Shown here in pieces: positions 5,343-7,109 of a DNA stretch of 7,109 bases (position 1 is the stretch's first letter; the number at the start of each line of letters is the position of its first letter). The notes under the pieces were generated by a model, which did not search any database, was not told where the DNA came from, and saw nothing but the letters and a program-made list of their open reading frames with translations. The stretch comes from QNFN01 sp033722135 (lineage in GTDB: Bacteria > Pseudomonadota > Gammaproteobacteria > QNFN01): positions 1-7,109 of the forward strand of contig JAWVZO010000136.1 of assembly GCA_033722135.1 (NCBI GenBank), in the 5' to 3' direction. The position numbers and the translations under genes are program-made.

Positions 5343-6282
5343 ACAGCGCGAGCAGGCCGAGCCCCAGGGAGGCCATGCCCGTAAGCGCGACGAAGTAGGC
5401 GCCCGGCCATTTCAGCTCGGGCATGTACTCGAAGTTCATGCCGAAGATCCCGGCGACCAGCGACAGCGGCAGGAAGATCGCCGAGACCACCGTCAGCACG
5501 CGCATGATCTCGTTGGTGCGGTGCGCGACCGCGGAGAAGTGGAGCTGGACCAGTGATTCGCTGTCGGCCTGCCGGCCGGCGGCGAAGCTGCGGACCCGCT
5601 CGATGTGCTCGTGCAGGTCGCGCAGGCGCACGGCGAGGAACTCGTCGATCTCGGTCCCGGTGTCCTCCTCCCAGCGGCCGAGGGCGTCGGACTGCTCCTC
5701 GCAGAGCGTGGCGAGCTGGCGGAGCTGCGAGCCGAACTGCAGCAGGGCGAGCCAGTCGTCGAACGGGTTCTTCGGGTCCAGAAGCGCCTCGCGCCACTCG
5801 GCGAGTTGGCCCGCGAGCGGGTCGCGCCGGGCTAGGAAGCGGTCGACGACGGTATTGAGGATCAGGTGCATCAGCCCCACCGGGCGCAGCGGGATGCGCC
5901 CGGTGCCGCTCGCGACGCGTTCGCGGACGGTCGCGATGCTCACGCTGTCCGGCTCGTGGACGGTGACCAGGACGCGAGGCGTCAGCAGCAGACCCAGGCA
6001 GCGTGTCGGGAACGCCTCGCCACCCTGTTCCGGGGCGAGGCTGCGGAACAGCAGCACCTCGTAGTCCGCGGTGCCGTCGTAGTGGGATGGGTGCTGCACG
6101 TTCTCCAGGTCGCGGTAATGCTGCTCGTACAGGGTGATTCCGGCGAGCCGTTCCACCGTGGCCCGCCACTCCGCGTCCCCGGCCCGGTCGACGTCGAGCC
6201 AGACGAAACCGCCCTGCGGCAGCGGCCGGGCCGGGTCGAGCGGTCGCGGGGTCCTGCCATCCTCGAAATGCAGCACTTCCAT
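5320..6282 (-). CDS. corA: Magnesium/cobalt transport protein CorA
   Basis: This is a 320-residue CorA-family channel (E. coli CorA has 316), a homopentamer that imports Mg2+ and can carry Co2+ and Ni2+. The N-terminal cytoplasmic domain is followed by a long, heptad-like helical region at about 150-258, then TM1 (about 262-280) ending in the selectivity signature GMN (281-283). The loop FEYMPELKW (284-292) resembles FEFMPELKW in E. coli, which argues for CorA rather than ZntB. TM2 (about 294-314) leads to the basic end RRKHWV. I chose the ATG at 6282 because a strong GAGGAGG lies 8 nt upstream. The frame runs upstream to an ATG at 6369, but the added residues look non-coding. The 3' end overlaps the convergent MscS-family gene by 23 bp, with no room for a separate terminator. 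It is divergent from rimB across 88 bp. Confidence 0.96.
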   Translation of the reverse strand: MEVLHFEDGRTPRPLDPARPLPQGGFVWLDVDRAGDAEWRATVERLAGITLYEQHYRDLENVQHPSHYDGTADYEVLLFRSLAPEQGGEAFPTRCLGLLLTPRVLVTVHEPDSVSIATVRERVASGTGRIPLRPVGLMHLILNTVVDRFLARRDPLAGQLAEWREALLDPKNPFDDWLALLQFGSQLRQLATLCEEQSDALGRWEEDTGTEIDEFLAVRLRDLHEHIERVRSFAAGRQADSESLVQLHFSAVAHRTNEIMRVLTVVSAIFLPLSLVAGIFGMNFEYMPELKWPGAYFVALTGMASLGLGLLALFRRKHWV

Positions 6283-6299
6283 GACATGGTCCTCCTCTG

Positions 6300-6340
6300 T
6301 GCGGCTGTACGGGGCCGATTCCTCAGTTAGACTAGCCGCA
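6300..6340. repeat. 7-bp inverted repeat in the corA/rimB intergenic region
   Basis: TGCGGCT (6300-6306) and AGCCGCA (6334-6340) are perfect inverted arms separated by 27 bp. In a corA transcript starting beyond 6340 they would form a stem whose 3' arm ends 3 nt before the GAGGAGG ribosome binding site. The same DNA lies upstream of rimB. On the plus strand the only -10-like hexamer is TAGACT (6328-6333, 4 of 6), without a matching -35, so I could not place promoters for either gene. The repeat is seen directly; its function is unknown. Confidence 0.35.
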
Positions 6341-6370
6341 ATTACGCCAAGCGAGGCGTAGGAACGCACG

Positions 6371-6871
6371 ATGGACCGCCCGCTCCCGGATGCACTTCCC
6401 CGTCACGAACGTCCCGCGCTGGGCTGGCGCGAGTGGGTGGCCCTGCCCGAACTCGGCATCCCGGCGATCAAGGCCAAGGTCGACACCGGCGCGCGGACCT
6501 CGGCCCTGCACGCCTTCAGGCTGCGGATCTACGAGCGGGACGGCGGCGAACGGGTGCGTTTCGTGCTCCACCCGATGCAGCGCGACAACGCGATCGAGGT
6601 GACCTGTGACGCCCCGCTGCTCGACCGCAGGAACGTCACCGATTCCGGCGGGCACCGAGAGGAACGCGCGGTCATCGCGACGTGCGTGGAGATCGGCGCC
6701 GAGCGGTTTCCCATCGAGGTCACGCTGACCGATCGCGACACCATGGGCTTTCGCATGCTCCTCGGCAGGACCGCCCTCGATGGGCGTTTCCTCGTCGACC
6801 CGGGCGCCTCCTACCTGGCCCGCGCGCGGCTGCCACGTGCCCGCGCCCGCGCCCTCTACCTGGACACCTGA
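6371..6871 (+). CDS. rimB: RimB-like protein, retropepsin-like/'ATP-dependent zinc protease' family (PF05618)
   Basis: This 166-residue soluble protein lies directly upstream of rimK. The family hallmark KAKVDTGARTSALHA (34-48) contains the Asp38-Thr39-Gly40 triplet of retropepsin-like aspartyl folds. The second conserved block is MGFRMLLGRTALDGRFLVDPG (125-145), with the Leu-Leu-Gly turn typical of such folds. The family is often named 'ATP-dependent zinc protease', but I see no ATP-binding motif or HExxH, so the aspartic-protease-like description fits the sequence better. In Pseudomonas the RimB protein acts with RimK in control of glutamate addition to ribosomal protein S6; the same role here is inferred from adjacency. 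The start is supported by TAGGA (6359-6363), 7 nt before the ATG, and by family length. The rimK start follows 9 nt after the stop codon. Confidence 0.88.
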   Translation: MDRPLPDALPRHERPALGWREWVALPELGIPAIKAKVDTGARTSALHAFRLRIYERDGGERVRFVLHPMQRDNAIEVTCDAPLLDRRNVTDSGGHREERAVIATCVEIGAERFPIEVTLTDRDTMGFRMLLGRTALDGRFLVDPGASYLARARLPRARARALYLDT

Positions 6872-6880
6872 GGCTTCCAT

Positions 6881-7109
6881 ATGAAGATCGGCATACTCTC
6901 GCGCAAGGCGAGTCTCTACTCGACCTCGCGCCTGATCGAGGCGGCGAAGGCGCGCGACCACGAGGTGCGGGTCATCAACCCGCTGCGCTGCTACATGAAC
7001 ATCACCTCGCATCGGCCGTCGATCCACTACAACGGCAGTCCCATCGAGGGCCTCGACGCCGTGATCCCGCGGATCGGGGCATCGATCACCTTCTACGGCT
7101 GCGCGGTCG
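6881..7109 (+). CDS. rimK: RimK, ribosomal protein S6--L-glutamate ligase (N-terminal part)
   Basis: The first 76 codons are present and the gene runs off the window. RimK is an ATP-grasp ligase that adds glutamate residues to the C-terminus of ribosomal protein S6. The visible part is the N-terminal domain: MKIGILSRKASLYSTSRLIEA, then NPLRCYMN (33-40), SIHYNG (47-52) and LDAVIPRIGASITFYG (58-73). These align closely with E. coli RimK (MKIAILSRDGTLYS, CYMNIN, SIHYKG, FDAVIPRIGTAITFYG). The catalytic ATP-grasp core is outside the window, so activity cannot be judged. GAGG (6870-6873) overlaps the rimB stop codon and lies 7 nt before the ATG, which suggests one operon with coupled translation. 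Confidence 0.96.
   Translation, partial: MKIGILSRKASLYSTSRLIEAAKARDHEVRVINPLRCYMNITSHRPSIHYNGSPIEGLDAVIPRIGASITFYGCAV

Noticed and set aside
5982..6287. Out-of-frame ATG at 6287 opening a 101-codon frame over the start of corA
   Set aside because: It lies only 3 nt after GAGGAGG, too close for good initiation, and gives no recognisable protein. The corA ATG at 6282 has 8-nt spacing and family support.
1..7109. A phage, defence, secretion, CRISPR or other undescribed multi-gene system
   Set aside because: All genes belong to known housekeeping families in largely conserved order. I saw no array, transposase, integrase or cluster of unknown genes, and no LexA-type box ahead of uvrC.

Overview
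The window is a compact, GC-rich stretch of chromosome, almost certainly from a gammaproteobacterium. The strongest clue is gene order. On the minus strand a BarA/GacS-type response regulator (uvrY/gacA) is followed by uvrC, pgsA and a tRNA-Gly(GCC), the arrangement known from Escherichia (uvrY-uvrC-pgsA-glyW) and Pseudomonas (gacA-uvrC-pgsA-tRNA). The high GC and the presence of rimB-rimK suggest a high-GC lineage such as Chromatiales/Ectothiorhodospiraceae or relatives, but the sequence alone does not fix the genus.

Region 1 (1-3859, minus strand) reads from right to left: uvrY, a family 5 uracil-DNA glycosylase, uvrC, pgsA and the 5' 57 nt of tRNA-Gly. The genes are tightly packed. The glycosylase start overlaps the uvrY stop as GTGA, the glycosylase-uvrC gap is 30 nt and the uvrC-pgsA gap is 10 nt. 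The tRNA has its own near-consensus sigma70 promoter, whose -35 box lies in the last pgsA codons. The block joins a global regulator, base-excision repair, nucleotide-excision repair, phosphatidylglycerol synthesis and a stable RNA. The glycosylase between the regulator and uvrC is the departure from the textbook order.

Region 2 (3860-4019) is a 160-bp divergent intergenic region between uvrY and an MscS-family channel. It is rich in small symmetric elements: a hairpin with GGA in its loop abutting the uvrY ribosome binding site (a possible CsrA/RsmA site), a perfect 8-bp palindrome, three copies of the heptamer TTGCCCG, and alternative hairpins ahead of the channel gene.

Region 3 (4020-6282) holds a 440-residue MscS-family mechanosensitive channel (plus) and a CorA magnesium/cobalt transporter (minus), which converge and overlap by 23 bp at their 3' ends. 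After a short divergent spacer, region 4 (6371-7109, plus) holds rimB (a retropepsin-like/'zinc protease' family protein) and the first 76 codons of rimK (glutamate ligase for ribosomal protein S6), a likely two-gene operon that runs off the window.

I see no mobile element, CRISPR array, phage gene or wholly unknown gene cluster. All coding space is explained by recognisable families. The points worth following up are regulatory, plus the repair-gene insertion in the uvrY-uvrC operon.
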